Source: Ctena decussata | Lineage: Eukaryota > Mollusca > Bivalvia > Lucinida > Lucinidae | NCBI GenBank assembly: GCA_963989385.1 | Contig: OZ022500.1 | Span: 22,830,460-22,894,459, forward strand | Length of the DNA: 64,000 nucleotides | Direction of reading: 5' to 3' | Part shown: positions 12,311-23,286 of the stretch, piece after piece | Numbering within the stretch: the stretch's first letter is position 1 | How the letters are laid out: each line of letters begins with the position of its first letter | Translations under genes and position numbers: made by a program | Notes under the pieces: model-generated | The model's database searches: none | The model's input: only the letters and a program-made list of their open reading frames with translations | What the model was told of the DNA's origin: nothing

Positions 12311-12576
12311 ACATAATAATGTGTTTTTATAGGCTATGAACAGAAACTTGTCTCATAATTATCTTCAAAATTAATGCTTATCTGGATGATGAGATTCAGC
12401 TAGGTGTCTCAGTTTCAAATCTTTGGCAAACTTATTAAAACTGACAACAGTAGGATGGTGAATGTATTAACCTGTTGTCTGATACATTGTAAAATAGGAA
12501 ATTTCATGAAGGCATAAACATTTTGCGGCAGTTAATTCACTATCATGAAAACAATGCTGTCACAAATATTAACCAG

Positions 12577-12716
12577 GCCCAGAGGTTATGAAACTTGAGT
12601 ACATTCTCAAACTCAAAATAAAGCACACTGATTGGCTGCTTCCGAGCACATGCTCGGAAGCAGCCAATCAGTGCGCTTTATTTTGAATTATACTCAAGTT
12701 TTATAACCTCCGACCC
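12577..12716. mobile_element. Perfect fold-back MITE, 61 bp before a DDX46 exon
   Basis: Two arms of about 65 bp meet at GAGCACATGCTC (about 12650). The arms contain CTGATTGGCTGCTTCCGAGC and its inverse GCTCGGAAGCAGCCAATCAG; the outer parts are AGGTTATGAAACTTGAGTA and its inverse. The core arms are nearly perfect, so this is a recent insertion or one under conversion. Confidence 0.75.
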
Positions 12717-12776
12717 TGATTAACCAGTCACAGTGCCATAACAGTATTGACATGCATATTTTTTTGTCTGTTCCAG

Positions 12777-12950
12777 TCCAAGACAATAGCTGAGCAGATG
12801 GCAGAAAAGATTAACGCTAAGTTAGGCTACACACCACATGCAGAGGAAGACAGAGACCTGAACGGAGACCAGGAGACATTTAAACGCTACGAGGAAGAAC
12901 TAGAAATAAATGACTTCCCACAGACAGCCAGGTGGAAGGTCACGTCAAAG
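12777..12950 (+). CDS. DDX46: DDX46/Prp5 coding exon
   Basis: This 174-bp exon encodes 58 residues starting SKTIAEQMAEKINAKLGYTP and ending in the family signature RYEEELEINDFPQTARWKVT. The latter is nearly identical to the vertebrate DDX46 C-terminus as I know it. It is the strongest single identification in the window. The acceptor is TTCCAG at 12771-12776 and the donor GTCAGT at 12951; both ends are phase 0. The variable acidic stretch (HAEEDRDLNGDQETF) falls where the human protein also has a charged variable stretch. Confidence 0.95.
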
Positions 12951-13717
12951 GTCAGTATGCAAAGGATTGGATGGTATTTCAGTTAGTCTGAATTATGGTT
13001 TAAAATATCCATAGGAACCTTTGGCTGCTTTTATGCTGCTCCATTCGGCAGTTTAGCTTTGTGAAAAACATGAAAATTACTGGCGTAAAATTCCCAGGCA
13101 GTATTGAAATTGCACAGTAAGCATGCCACTTCCAATAATACATGTACACATTATTTTTCTTTAAGCACTGTAGAAATGTCATAGTTGATATCTCTACGAC
13201 CAAAACAGAAGTAATGTCTGGGCCCTGGGTCAAAACTAATGACATGGTTAGCTAACAAGACATCAAATTTTCAAAGGTATTGTATGCCAAAAACACCGCC
13301 ATTTTTTGCTGAAAAAAATGTGAAGAGCTTAGTGCAAAAGTGCCTCTTTTTTTTCTGAAAAAAAATGTGAGCCCAATAGAGTTTGTGCGTAATAGAAGAC
13401 TTTACAAATCCTGCACTTATGACTTCATTAAGCTAACAATTCTTTGAACATCAGGCCACTGGCCTTTAAATTATGACCACTAAGCTACTATAGAAACAAG
13501 TTTACCTTCAATGATTTCTTTTGACAAGATACCTCCTTCAGTTTTAATTTGTTGCTCTACAGACTTCATGTTTTCTTCCTATTCATAGCATGGGTTTGAT
13601 CATATTGTTTATAGTAGAATTCATTCACTCAATCAGCATTCTTTTCATGGTTAAAAGAAAGTTTGTGGGTTTAAATATCATCATCATCATCATCTGTGTT
13701 TAGATTATATAGGCCTT

Positions 13718-13952
13718 GGCCCAGTTGCATTGTTAGCTTAAGGAAGTCGTTAGTCAAGGACTCGAAGTCTTACAGTACTCACAAAATCAACTGGGGTAAT
13801 ATTTTTTGCTGAAAAATTGTTAGGCGCTTTTGCACTGCAAAAGCTCCTTACATTTTTGTGGCAAAAAATGGTTGAGTTTTTATATAATATATGTGTTCTA
13901 AAATTTAACATCTCGTAAACTAACGACGTCGTTGGTATTGAACAACTGAGCC
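13718..13952. mobile_element. MITE with GGCCCAGTTG ends
   Basis: The left end GGCCCAGTTGCATTG...AAGTCGTTAG is mirrored by CTAACGACGTCG...CAACTGAGCC at the right. Inside are smaller inverted parts (GCGCTTTTGCACTGCAAAAG). The inverted ends are imperfect. It lies in the DDX46 intron about 70 bp before the next exon. Confidence 0.5.
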
Positions 13953-14019
13953 CTGAACAAGTATAATTTTAATATACTTAGATTATATCACAGATGGTCC
14001 TGTTACTGTTTTTTTACAG

Positions 14020-14211
14020 GAGGCACTGGCTCAGATCTGTGAGTACTCCGAGGCCGGGATCACAGTACGCGGGACGTACTTCCCACCAGGCAAGGCTCCG
14101 AAGGAGGAAGAGAGGAAATTGTATCTGGCTATAGAGGCTACCAGTGATATGGCAATTCAGAAAGCTAAGAAAGAAGTAACGAGGTTGATAAAGGAAGAAT
14201 TGATAAGATTG
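14020..14211 (+). CDS. DDX46: DDX46/Prp5 coding exon
   Basis: This 192-bp exon encodes 64 residues: EALAQICEYSEAGITVRGTY, then FPPGKAPKEEERKLYLAIEA, then QKAKKEVTRLIKEELIRL. The 'ITVRGTYFPPGK' and 'RLIKEELIRL' parts match the conserved KH-like C-terminal region of DDX46/DDX42-type helicases; taken with the preceding exon, DDX46 is the fit. The acceptor is TTTTTACAG ending at 14019 and the donor GTAAGT at 14212; both ends are phase 0. Confidence 0.93.
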
Positions 14212-14696
14212 GTAAGTGCCCATTTATCATTGCTGGTTCTTGCCTGTGACTTATTTGGTGTTGGCATAGTAAACATTTGTCAAGCTGTATGGCTTAGGTC
14301 TGTTTCTGTGACAATGCCCAGACACTGCCTTTCTGAGACTTCTTGTTTTACTATTAAAATGCTAATTACTATAGTCAGGAAGTTCAGAACAGTTTAAATT
14401 TTGGGAAACTTTGCGAGTCCAAAATAAAACTAATGCTTAATGTTAATGACCATTATCAGTCCAAAGAATCGGGAGTTCAGAAAACACTAATTCACAAAAA
14501 TAGGCATTCAAATTTTTTTTAGCTTTACAGTATTCAGACAGATATATGCTTCACAAAGTTTTTTGTTTGACTTCGTTTATTTTTCCATAGTATATGTACA
14601 TATGTAGTGTCAATATTTGTAGTATTTTGTACGGTTTTTTATTTAAAAATCACCAAATATTTGTATACTACAATCATACTCTCTCTTTCTTTTCAG

Positions 14697-14744
14697 CAAA
14701 ATTCATATCAACCTATCAGCAGAAATCGATACAAAGTTGTTTGA
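14697..14744 (+). CDS. DDX46: DDX46/Prp5 last coding exon
   Basis: This encodes QNSYQPISRNRYKVV and a TGA stop at 14742-14744. The family ends in the same way (QNSYQP...GRYKVL in vertebrates, as I recall). The acceptor is TTTTCAG at 14690-14696 after a clear pyrimidine tract (CTCTCTTTCTTTTCAG). The six exons in the window together encode 227 residues. Confidence 0.93.
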   Translation, partial: QNSYQPISRNRYKVV

Positions 14745-15350
14745 CAACAATGTGTGTACATTTATTTGCATGGAGTTTTCATCAAGATACTTTTTGAGAG
14801 AAGAACTGATGTTGTTGGCAGACAAAGTGAAAACATGGCATTCGGATTACTGTAAACATGGCATTCGGATTACTGTTGTATAATTCTGCTATAAAATGGG
14901 GTTTTCTACTTCCAGGTTGATCCCAAGTGACCAAATTAGTCTTTTAGATTCAGCCATAAGATGGCCATGGGTTTTTTCCTTCTAAAACAATCCTGAAAAT
15001 CTAGATCTGTCTTAGAAGACAGACCTAGATTTTTGAGGTTGTTTATAAGGAGAAAAAGACCTGTTTGATAACTGAGTAAATGCAGTATAAAGATTTTAGT
15101 AATAATTTTGAAATAATTTCTTGACCTTCTCCACAAAAATGTAGTTACAACTTTCGTAGAGAATTGAAGAAACATTATTTCAAGATTGTCTAAAAAAAAA
15201 ACTCTCCCTTTGTGAAGAGTAGTCCAGGTTATGATAATGCTTATGCAGTCAAATCTGTAATAACTGGCTTTCTAAAGGCAACACTGAGAGGTATTTAACA
15301 GCAGTGTGAAAGATAGATGTGATAAATGAAACTAAATTGTGTGAAATAAA
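14745..15350 (+). other. DDX46: Probable DDX46 3' UTR with poly(A) signal
   Basis: Non-coding sequence follows the stop. AATAAA lies at 15345-15350, so cleavage would be expected about 10-30 bp later. A 23-bp direct duplication (AACATGGCATTCGGATTACT) occurs at about 14832-14876. The extent is inference, because an unseen earlier or later site could be used. Confidence 0.5.
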
Positions 15351-15492
15351 ACTGGAATGCATCAGGGCGTGGTGATACCTATTTTTGTCTCACCTGCAAC
15401 TAGCAGAAAGCATGGCATAGGTAATGCTTTTATGGTGTAGACGGTAGCATAAACTTTAGTCATGTCTGTTGTGTGACAGTGTATACTTTACA

Positions 15493-15674
15493 GCTCCAGA
15501 TAAGAGGGGGTATTGAAGATAATTCAGAAATAATTTTCTTATTTCTCAACTAAAATATATGTTGTGACCCCTTATTAGAACCGTCTCGGCGAGACGGTTC
15601 TAATAAGGGGTCACAACATATATTTTTATGGAGAAATAAGGAAAATTATCCCTGTTACCCATTCTTATCTGCAT
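15493..15674. mobile_element. Fold-back MITE, family D (intact copy)
   Basis: The arms CTCCAGATAAGAGGGGGTA and, inverted, TACCCATTCTTATCTG enclose a perfect inner hairpin at about 15555-15630: GTTGTGACCCCTTATTAGAA, CCGTCTCGGCGAGACGG, TTCTAATAAGGGGTCACAAC. A second copy at 18282-19716 is split by family C. Confidence 0.75.
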
Positions 15675-16777
15675 ATAATTCTTGTTTTAACCTTTGAGAA
15701 TGACTGAACAACTTGAAAGTAGCCAAGAAACTTCGCATCATGCATTCATTCATCCATTAATCCATCTATTCATCCATTTGTTTGAAAAAGAGAAACTTCT
15801 GAAATTGTTCATATTCTCTGTTATTAAAGGTATGTAGATGCCATGTGATTAAAAATGTCAACTCGTACAGTTATTTTTTTTGTTTTCTAGTCATACCAGA
15901 TACTGCATAAATCTTAGGGTGTATAAGTACACTGACATGTTTTCCTCCATTTTTAGGGTGCCTTTGATTTTATGATATTTCTTAGGCTCTATATGGGTCA
16001 GGGCCATGATACTTGACACATCCTTACATATGGACAAGGTCATTTCAGCACCACCATCTTTGTGTTGTCTTCTGACAACTCTTGTTTCAAAGAGAGACTA
16101 CTTTTGTGACTTCCTAATTGCTTCCCTGGAAAACAAAACCCTTCCTAAAGGAGTCAACTCTTAAAGGAAAGAATTTGCTCCTACATGAGCAAATTCTTTT
16201 CTTTAAAAGTTGAACCCTATTGAGAAGCGAAAAATTTGCTCCTAGAGGAGAAAATTCTCCTAAAAGTTGACCTTTACTGAGAAGGGAGCTAAAAACAGAA
16301 AATTCAAATGGTAGCATTGCTTCCTCTGAAAGTGTTACTATTCGCCTTTTGTTTGAAAGATACACAAATACAAGGGGTGGTCATTAAATAATGGCATCTA
16401 TCATTTGTCTCATTAACTATGTGTTAGAGCAGTATTCGAGATATATAATACTAAAGAAACAAGCATATGACATATAATTAAGTTCTGAAGTACTGCATAG
16501 GAATATCCATACCATGGCAACAATGTCCTAAACTTGTAAAGGTTGATTCTCTAATTTTTTTGCAAATTTCCATGCATATATAGTGCTGATAAGCATCAAA
16601 GAATATATGAAAGTTTGTAAGTTTGTGATGGTATGATGGCTTGATCAAAGAAATACATAGTTATTCATGTCTTGCTCTCTAACCTGGCAACATACAGATC
16701 ATGAAAAGCTTTTGATCAAGAAAAATGTGATGTTCCTGATTTTAAGCCAGAGGGATCAAAAGTGACATCATTTAGGG
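15675..16777. other. Intergenic DNA, with one hairpin
   Basis: No gene seen. A fold-back lies at about 16150-16275 with two nested stems (GAATTTGCTCCTACATGAGC / AAATTCTTTTC and TTTGCTCCTAGAGGAG / AAAATTCTCC). A CATTCATTCATCC-type simple repeat lies at about 15740-15775. Otherwise unremarkable AT-rich sequence. Confidence 0.5.
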
Positions 16778-17165
16778 GATAACTGTCTTGAAAATTGACA
16801 TTTGGGGAGGTAAATCATCAGTTTTATGGTCGCAAATTTCGTTTTACGGCGACGTGCCAGCGGAGCCGTAAAACACAATTTGCGACCATAAAACCAATGA
16901 TTTACCTCCCCAAATGTCAATTTTCAATACAGATATCCCTATTCTAATGCACTTTTCCACATTTTCACTTTTCATAATGTACTATTTGGCACCCATTTCA
17001 AGCGCAGTCAGCAACGTAAAACCAAACGTCAGCCAATGAGAAGCGACGTTACTTAATGACGTCGGGTTTGCGACAGTAAATCACAGAATATACTGTCGCA
17101 AATATTTGACGTTATCCAATCAGACGTCGCGTTATATTTGTAAGTGCATTAATGCACTTCTAATA
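16778..17165 (+). mobile_element. Repeat family F, uninterrupted copy
   Basis: The first half is a long fold-back (16778-16945): ATTGACATTTGGGGAGGTAA, TTTTATGGTCGCAAATTTCG, then the inverses around CGTGCCAGCGGAGCC. The second half (about 16990-17165) is CpG-rich, with ACGTCAGCCAATGAGAAGCG, TTAATGACGTCGGG and ATCAGACGTCGCG. It is homologous to the two pieces flanking the family A array at 5153 and 12084. Confidence 0.6.
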
Positions 17166-17907
17166 AGCAGAGTCTTATGAGAAGTGTATGTAGCAGAAAG
17201 AATCAAAATTATCTTGTTTTGACAACCCACCAATTCACTTCAGGATAATACTGAACATAAAGGAATTAAATGTCAAAAGCCATAGAAATCAATTATTTTA
17301 ACTGTGTTTCTGCTTTGACTCATACCAGATTTCAAAACCTTTTCATGAACAACCAATATATGTGTCTTTGTAAAGTCAAAACCTAGCTTAAATGGAAGGT
17401 GTTCCAAAATTTTCAGTTTATCTTTAAATATCCTACATACGTAATAAACTTAATACAAACACCTTCTTACCAAAATGATGTCAAAAAAATTCACACGCCA
17501 TACCCAGCAATGTATGGTAATATGTTAAAATTCCAATTTCAAACATAACTTTGAAAGTTCAAAAGACACTCTTGGTATTACATGAAGGATACTTATTTAT
17601 GTAGGAAATTTATGAATCTTCATCTGTGTTGCCATTACTTAAGAATCACCAGTTGTACACAGGAGAAACCTTATTACAAAGGGGGCATATCCTGATTTGA
17701 ATATGTTTCCCAGAACTTCCTGGTTGCCCCATTATGATAACTTAAGTCAAAATCTACTAACGAAGAAACCATGATCTGTCCAGCTTCACAAATTCTTTGG
17801 CATATTTACAAAACTTTTAAGGTATCACCATCTGAGGTGGCTTATATTATTGTTGAGGTCATGATCAGGTCCTTTCTCACATGGTATCACAGATGAGGTC
17901 CTTTCTC
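17166..17907. other. No gene or repeat recognised
   Basis: AT-rich intergenic sequence without a credible ORF, splice pattern or repeat. A short direct duplication, TCCTTTCTCACATGGTAT, occurs twice near 17870 and 17899, just before the next fold-back. Confidence 0.4.
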
Positions 17908-18181
17908 ACATGGTATAATCGATTCCGCCAATTTTCGCTTCCTGCAGAGACTGTACATCATATTTAGCTTCCACCGAGACTGTCTGCGAACTCTTGCTTC
18001 CTGCCGAGACTACTGTACTCGAAAAATGGTTTCCTGCCGAGACTGTCCGCGTGATTCTGCTTCATGCCGAGAGCCTCGGCAGGAAGCAGAATCACGCGGA
18101 CAGTCTCTGCAGGAAACCATTTATCACGTACAGAAGTCTCGGCAGGAAGCGAAAATTAGCGGAATCGATTATACCCTGTGT
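17908..18181. mobile_element. Fold-back MITE, family G (partly deleted copy)
   Basis: The ends are GGTATAATCGATTCCGC and GCGGAATCGATTATACC. The arms are built from a repeated module, CTTCCTGCCGAGACTGTCCG, at roughly 57-bp spacing. The right arm is shorter than the left. The full copy is at 27115-27447. Confidence 0.8.
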
Positions 18182-18281
18182 TTCTGCCAGAATTACAGTC
18201 ATTTGTCCATAATCCAGGAATGCAACTCTTGTGGCAGCAATGTTTCCTTCAGTAGATGAAGTTTGAAAGATGTACTGCACT

Positions 18282-19716
18282 GCTCCAGATAAGAAGGGGT
18301 AACAGAGATAATTTAGAGATAATTATGTCCCCCCACCAAAGGTGAGGGGGGACATATTGTTTTCAGTGCGGATCCCGGGCGTCGGCGTCGGCGTCCCTGT
18401 GACAGATTTCTTGTATGCGCGATATCTGTTGAACCAATAGATGGAATTTCACCAAACTTGCATGGATACATTATTGGGACAAGTTTAAGAGCTGATTAGA
18501 TTTTGGTGACCTTGACCTCATTTTCAAGGTCACTGGAGGACTTAGATGACAATTTCTTGTATCCACTATATCTCCTGAACCAATGGATGGAATTTCACCA
18601 AACTGGCATAGATACGTCATTGGGGCAAGTTTAAGAGGTGATAAGGTTTTGGTGACCTTGACCTAATTTTCAAGGTCACGTGAGGACTTAGATGACAATC
18701 TCTTGTACCAGTGATATCTCTTGAATCAATAGATGGAATTTCACCGAACTTGCATGGATACATTATTGGGACAAGTTTAATAGATGATTAGGTTTTGGTG
18801 ACCTTGACCTCATTTTCAAGGTCACTGGCGGACTCACATGACATTTTCTTGTACCCACAATATCTCCTGAACCAATGGATGGAATTTCACCAAACTTGCA
18901 TGGATACATTATTTGGAAAAGTTTAATAGCTTATTAGGTTTTGGTGACCTTGACCTCATTTTCAAGGTCACTGGCGGACTCACATGACAATTTCTTGTAC
19001 CAGTGATATCTCCTGAACCAATGGATGGAATTTCATCAAACTTGCATGGATACATTATTGGGAGAAGTTTAATAGCTGATAAGGTTTTGGTGACCTTGAC
19101 CTCATTTTCAAGGTCACTGGAGGACTTACATGACAATATCTTGTTCCTACTATATCTCCTGAACCAATGGATGGAATTTCACCAAACATGTATGGATGCA
19201 TCATTGGGACAAATTTAAGAGCTGATTAGATATTGATGACCTTGACCTCATTTTCAAGGTCACTGGAGGACTTAAATGACAATTTCTTTTACCAGTGATA
19301 TCTCTTGAACCGATGGATGGAATTTCACCAAACTTGCATGGATACATCATTCGGACAAGTTTAAGAGGTGATTTGATTTTGGTGACCTTGACTTCTTTTT
19401 CAAGGTCATAGTCATCTATGTAGGATATCTTTAGAACCAGTGGTTGGATTTTCTCCAAACTTGCATAGATATTTTACTTGTTCAGGCTTTTTATTCATTA
19501 GAGGGGATGGGAAATGGGCTGGTGGGGGGACATCAGTTTTTCTCTGAAAAACATTTCTAGTTATTCATATTTCTGCACAAAAAAATATTTTGTGGCCCAC
19601 CATTAGAACCGTCTCGTCGAGACGGTTCTAATGAGGGGTCACAACATATGTTTTGGTTGAGAAATAAGAAAAATCATCTCTGAATTATCCTTAATACCCC
19701 CTCTTATCTGGAGCTC
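18282..19716. mobile_element. Fold-back MITE, family D, split by family C
   Basis: The left piece 18282-18323 (CTCCAGATAAGAAGGGGTAA) and the right piece 19561-19716 (with GAACCGTCTCGTCGAGACGG and CCCCCTCTTATCTGGAGC) together rebuild the element seen whole at 15493-15674. Family C sits between them at a T-T step. Confidence 0.75.
18324..19560 (+). mobile_element. Family C satellite-carrying element, full copy
   Basis: The 5' hairpin is TATGTCCCCCCACC/GTGAGGGGGGACATA (18324-18356), then GGCGTCGGCGTCGGCGTC. The core is about seven monomers of about 146 bp, each with GGATGGAATTTCACCAAACT, GGACAAGTTTAAGAGCTGAT and the motif TGACCTTGA-N8-TCAAGGTCA (at 18507, 18653, 18799, 18945, 19091, 19237 and, imperfect, 19383). 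The 3' part CTGGTGGGGGGACATC repeats the hairpin arm inverted, and the element ends ACATTTCTAG at 19560. Confidence 0.8.
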
Positions 19717-21479
19717 TGGATGTAGGTGCTACAAGATCTAGAGTTGATGTATTTATCAACTTAAAAAGCTGTAGGTGCTACAAGTTCAATAGATGATGGG
19801 TATTTAAAGTTTGAAAGATCTATTGATTTTGTTGCAACTACACCTATCAAAGTAAATACAGGAGGGCATGAGGCCCTGAATCGCTCACCTGAGTGAAAAG
19901 ATCAGTGGGCAACTGGGATCATCATTTGAACAAACCTGATAGTTTAAACTGTCCAAATATGAGAGACACTGGTTAAAGCTAGAAAATGACCTTGACCTTC
20001 ATTGCTAAAAAATGTTCAAGTACTCATTTATTTCACTGTATTTATTAACTTTTGCACCAAAAATTTCTACAAGTTCCACGAACTCTTATATTTAACCATT
20101 TTCCCATATAAAAGCACCAGAAAGCATATTTGACCTTGCCAGAAAATTATCAAAGTCCCTCAGCCCCAGGAGACTCATCATGAAATTTGGTTACAATTTG
20201 CCTAGTGGCTTTTGAGGAGATGTTTGAAATTGTCAAAATATGAGAGTCCTGGGTCAAAGAATGACCTTGACATCTTGTACTCACTAATCCTCATGTACTC
20301 ATTAAGATGACTGCATATACCAGATTTTATGCCCAAATATTTGAAATTTTCCAAGAAATCTTGTGTTCTAGCATTTTCCCATATATGACTATGCCATTGA
20401 AAAGGTAAAGGTCAACTCAAGATCATCATTTGAACAATGTTGATAGTACTTTAGTACCCAATGCGACACACCAAGTTTCAAGGCCATCAGTCAATGGTTT
20501 CGGTAGAAGAAAGTTTTTTACCATATATGGGTGTGGCGGCCATGTTGATCATGTGACCCAGACCACTTGAAGAAATTTTCATTCCCTCAACCCCTGGAGG
20601 CTCTATATTATATTTGGTTACAATTGGCCCTGTGGCTTCTGAGAAATTTGAAATTATCAAAATATGAGAATTCAGGGTCAACGGTCAAAGGATGACATTG
20701 ACCTCTTGTACTCATAAATCTTCATGTACTCATTCAGATGACTGTATATACCTTTTTTATGCCCCCGCCATTAAAAATGGAGGGGGGCATATAGTATCAC
20801 TGCTGTCTGTACGTACGTCTTGTCCTGTCCTGTCCAGTCACGTCCTGTACGAAAATGGTTTCCATTCGATATCTTTTGAAAACATTGGTGTATTGAATTC
20901 ATATTTTATACACAGGTATATAATCATAAAATACAGGTCAAGTTCGAAGTTGGGTAAAATCCATTTATTCTTGTTGGGGTTATGGCCCTTTATCGACTTC
21001 GTTTTGCATGAAAAAATGGTTTCCGTTCATTATCTTTTGAAATCATTGGTGTATTGAATTCATATTTTATGCACAGGTATATAATCATAAAATAGAGGCC
21101 AACTTCGATTAAAGGTGAAATCCGTCTATTATTGTGTGAGTTATGGCCCTTTTTCAACTTCATTTTGTATGAAAAAATGGTTTCCATTCATTATCTTTTG
21201 AAAAGATTAGTGTTTTGGATTCATATTTTATACACAGGTATATAATCATAAAATACAGGTCAAGTTCGATTAAGGGTAAATTCCGTCAATCATTATGAGA
21301 GTTATGGCCCTTTTTCGACTTTATTTTGTACAAATAATGGTTTCCGTTCATTATCTTTTGAAACGATCAATGTATTGGATTTATATTTTATACACAGATA
21401 TATAATTATAAAATACAGGTAAGGTTCAATGAAGGGTAAAATCCGCCAATTACTTTTGGAGTTATGGCCCTTTTTTTTT

Positions 21480-23286
21480 AGCTCACTTAAGCCAGAGGCT
21501 CCGGGGGAGCTTATAGTATGGGCAGGCTCCGTCGTCCGTCTGTCCATTGTCTGTCCACAATTTCAAACAACTTCTTCTCTGAAACCACTGGGCAGATAGT
21601 AACCAAATTTCATATATAGCCTCCTGGGGGTTTAGAAACGAAAAGTTGTTCAAACGGTCCTGGTTACAAGACCAACATGGCTGCCACACCCATATATGGT
21701 AAAAACTTTAAAAAATCTTCTTCTCCAGAACCAATACTGGTAGGCGGATGGCCTTGAAACTTGGTATGTAACATTGGGTACGCGAGTACTACCAAGATTC
21801 TTCGAACTATGACCTTGGGTTGACCTTGACCTTTTTTACACAAAGGTCAAATTTGCTTCCCTGTGCTTTTATATGGCAAAATGCCAGAACATAAGATAAC
21901 TTGGAAACTGTTGATGATTTTGGGCTAAAAATTGGTTGGTGTCTACAGTCATCTGAGAGAGGTGCCATAGTCGAGTGGTTAGAGTGGCTGGCTATTGTGC
22001 AGAAAGTCACCGTAAGGTCGTGAGTTCGCGTCTCACTGTCGCCATGCGATGACTAGAAAACTCTCTCTGTCAACCCAGCAGTAAATGGGTACCTTTTTCG
22101 AATCAGGCAAGGCTAAGGCAGGGAAAGGAGAGGGATGGGCTGCCTTTCATCAGCTGTTCCCAAGATACAGTGGGTCTCTAACCCCCACTGTCCCTATGGC
22201 TATTAGGCTATGGGAAACCTTTACCTTTACCTTTTACAGTCATCTTAATGAGTACATGAAGATTTATGAGTACAAGAGGTCAAGGTCATTCTTTGACCTT
22301 TGACCCAGAACTCTCATATTTTCACAATTTCTAACAATATCCTCAAAAGCCACAGGGCCAATTGAAACTAAATTTCATATAGAGCCTCCAGGGGTTGAGG
22401 GAACAAAAATTTATTCATATGGTCCAGGTCACATGACCAATTTGGCTGCCACGCCCATATATGGGAAAAAAAACTTGAAAAAAACTTCTTCTCCAGAACC
22501 AATTGACCGATGGCCTTGAAACTTGGTATGAAACATTTGGTACTCGAGTACTATCAAGAATGTTCAAATTATGACCTTGGGTTGACCTTGACCTTTTTTA
22601 TGGCAAGGTCAAGTATGGGAAAATGCTAGAACATAAGATTTCATGGGAAGTTTTGAAGATTTTGGCCTACAAATTGGTATTTACAGTCATCTTAATGAGG
22701 TCATGAAGAATTATGAGTACAAGAGGTCAAGGTCATTCTTTGACCTTTGACCCGGATCTCTCATATTTTGACATTTTCAAACATTTTCTGAAAAGCCAAA
22801 GGGCCAATTGTAAACACATTTCATATAGAGCCTCCAGGGGTTGATTAATCAAAAATTTGTTCAAACGGTCCAGGTCACATGACCAAAATGGCCGCCATAC
22901 CCATTTATGGCATAAACCTTTAATATTTTTCTTCTCCAGAACCATAACCCCTATGACCTTGAAACTTGGTAAATAGCATGGAGTACTAGAGTACTACCAA
23001 AACTCTTCAAATGATCTCCTTGGGTTTACCTTGACCTTTTTTGTGGCATGGTCAAATATGGGAAAATGCTAGAACATAAGATTTCATGGGAAGTTTTGAA
23101 GATTTTGGAATAAAAAAATGGTATATACATTTGTCTTAATGAGTACATGAAGATTTATGAGTACAAGAGGTCATGGTCATTTTTATACTTTTGACCCAAG
23201 ACCCATATTATGACAACTTCAGACATAAGAAAAAGCAACTTTGCTAATTGCTCAGGTGAGCGATTCAGGGCCTCATGGTCCTCTTG
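21480..23286 (+). mobile_element. Family A element, inserted in family B
   Basis: The hairpin end AGCTCACTTAAGCCAGAGGC is followed by CTTATAGTATGGGCAGG and CCGTCGTCCGTCTGTCC. Monomers carry ACATGACCAAAATGGCCGCC, TTCTTCTCCAGAACC and TGGGTTGACCTTGACC. The 3' end is CTCAGGTGAGCGATTCAGGG, a hairpin-like GGGCCTCATGGTCC, and CTCTTG (23286). Flanking B monomer text is GTTATGGCCCTTTT / AACTTCATTT, which is continuous in the intact B monomers at 21130 and 21305. Confidence 0.85.
21955..22235 (+). mobile_element. tRNA-derived SINE, family 1 (innermost of the nest)
   Basis: The head is tRNA-like: A-box-like TAGTCGAGTGGTTAGAGTGG and B-box-like GGTCGTGAGTTCGCG. The body contains ACCCAGCAGTAAATGGGTAC and GATACAGTGGGTCTCTAACC. 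The tail is CTTTACCTTTACCTTTT. A 10-bp target duplication, ACAGTCATCT, flanks it (21945-21954 and 22236-22245). The host is a family A monomer. Confidence 0.88.

Noticed and set aside
20692..21057. 121-codon ORF
   Set aside because: It crosses the family A/B junction and family B monomers; it is an artefact of repeats.
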